DNA of 6,219 nt. It comes from CAYFJO01 sp964343305 (GTDB taxonomy: Bacteria > Planctomycetota > Planctomycetia > Pirellulales > Pirellulaceae). Positions 6,125 to 6,219 of this stretch are shown here, piece after piece. The DNA lies in NCBI GenBank assembly GCA_964343305.1, contig CAYFJO010000587.1, forward strand, positions 1 through 6,219. The letters are read 5' to 3'. Every line of letters starts with the position of its first letter. The stretch's first letter is position 1. A program made the translations under genes and the position numbers. The notes under the pieces are model-generated. The model worked only from the letters and a program-made list of their open reading frames with translations, was not told the DNA's origin and searched no databases.

Positions 6125-6219
6125 TCACGAAGTCTCTGGGCAACACTCAATCAAACACATCCCACGTTCGAGCAACACTTGCACGCATGGATCGTCCACA
6201 CGATAGAAAATGTTGTTGC
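6125..6219 (-). CDS. arsR: ArsR-family metalloregulatory repressor, C-terminal fragment
   Basis: Thirty codons and a TGA stop (6127-6125) run in from the window edge. The residues NIFYRVDDPCVQVLLERG match the end of the ArsR winged-helix domain: the second wing strand (usually 'xxxYYRL/V'), then 'D..V..LL' in the last helix. The tail is rich in cysteine: C11 in DDPC, C21, and the pair C25-C26 near the end (numbering the visible residues). In this family cysteines clustered at the C-terminus can form the As(III)-binding site, as in the AfArsR type; that this one senses As(III) is inferred from those cysteines and from arsM just downstream. The DNA-recognition helix and any N-terminal cysteine motif are outside the window, so other thiophilic metals cannot be excluded. 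Confidence 0.85.
   Translation of the reverse strand, partial: NNIFYRVDDPCVQVLLERGMCLIECCPETS

Overview
The window looks like a scaffold fragment from a planctomycete, probably of the Pirellulales type and possibly from a metagenome. Three things point that way. All genes lie on the minus strand at high G+C. Most of the coding capacity is in secreted proteins built from tandem SUMF1/FGE-sulfatase (PF03781) domains that carry the preamble seen in many planctomycete SUMF1 proteins (an 'APF..AQA.EFQQQWAKH' stretch followed by 'TNSIGM' and 'PPGEFMMG'). The non-coding DNA holds hairpin-forming repeats of the kind common in that phylum. An exact run of 100 N (1819-1918) is an assembly gap of unknown true size.

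Reading along the minus strand, from high to low coordinates: (1) 6219-6125 is the C-terminal end of an ArsR-type repressor with a cysteine-rich tail. (2) 6015-5143 is arsM, an arsenite S-adenosylmethionine methyltransferase. (3) A 7-bp hairpin sits one base past the arsM stop, at 5141-5124. (4) 5066-3048 is a complete 672-residue secreted protein with two different SUMF1 domains, here called type A (N-terminal) and type B (C-terminal). (5) 3047-2674 has no convincing intact gene. It holds a hairpin-forming repeat and what may be the frameshifted remains of a small secreted protein ending in a SUMF1-like tail. (6) 2673-1919 is the start of a second secreted SUMF1 protein, a type A domain cut by the gap. 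(7) 1818-1 is an uninterrupted reading frame of 605 codons, open at both ends, encoding a type B domain, a linker and a further type A domain. The linker between those domains is itself translated from a cluster of hairpin repeats (918-1045).

arsR and arsM form a recognisable arsenic detoxification unit: the repressor senses As(III) and the enzyme methylates it. The SUMF1 proteins follow in the same direction, and the first starts 77 bases after the arsM stop. Joint transcription is possible but unproven, and the hairpin after arsM may separate them. The SUMF1 domains lack the catalytic cysteine pair of true formylglycine-generating enzymes, so they are more likely binding or structural modules, or enzymes of unknown chemistry, than sulfatase activators. 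The most interesting points are the apparent growth of these proteins by duplication of an A-B unit, and the repeat cluster that seems to have become an in-frame linker joining two such units.
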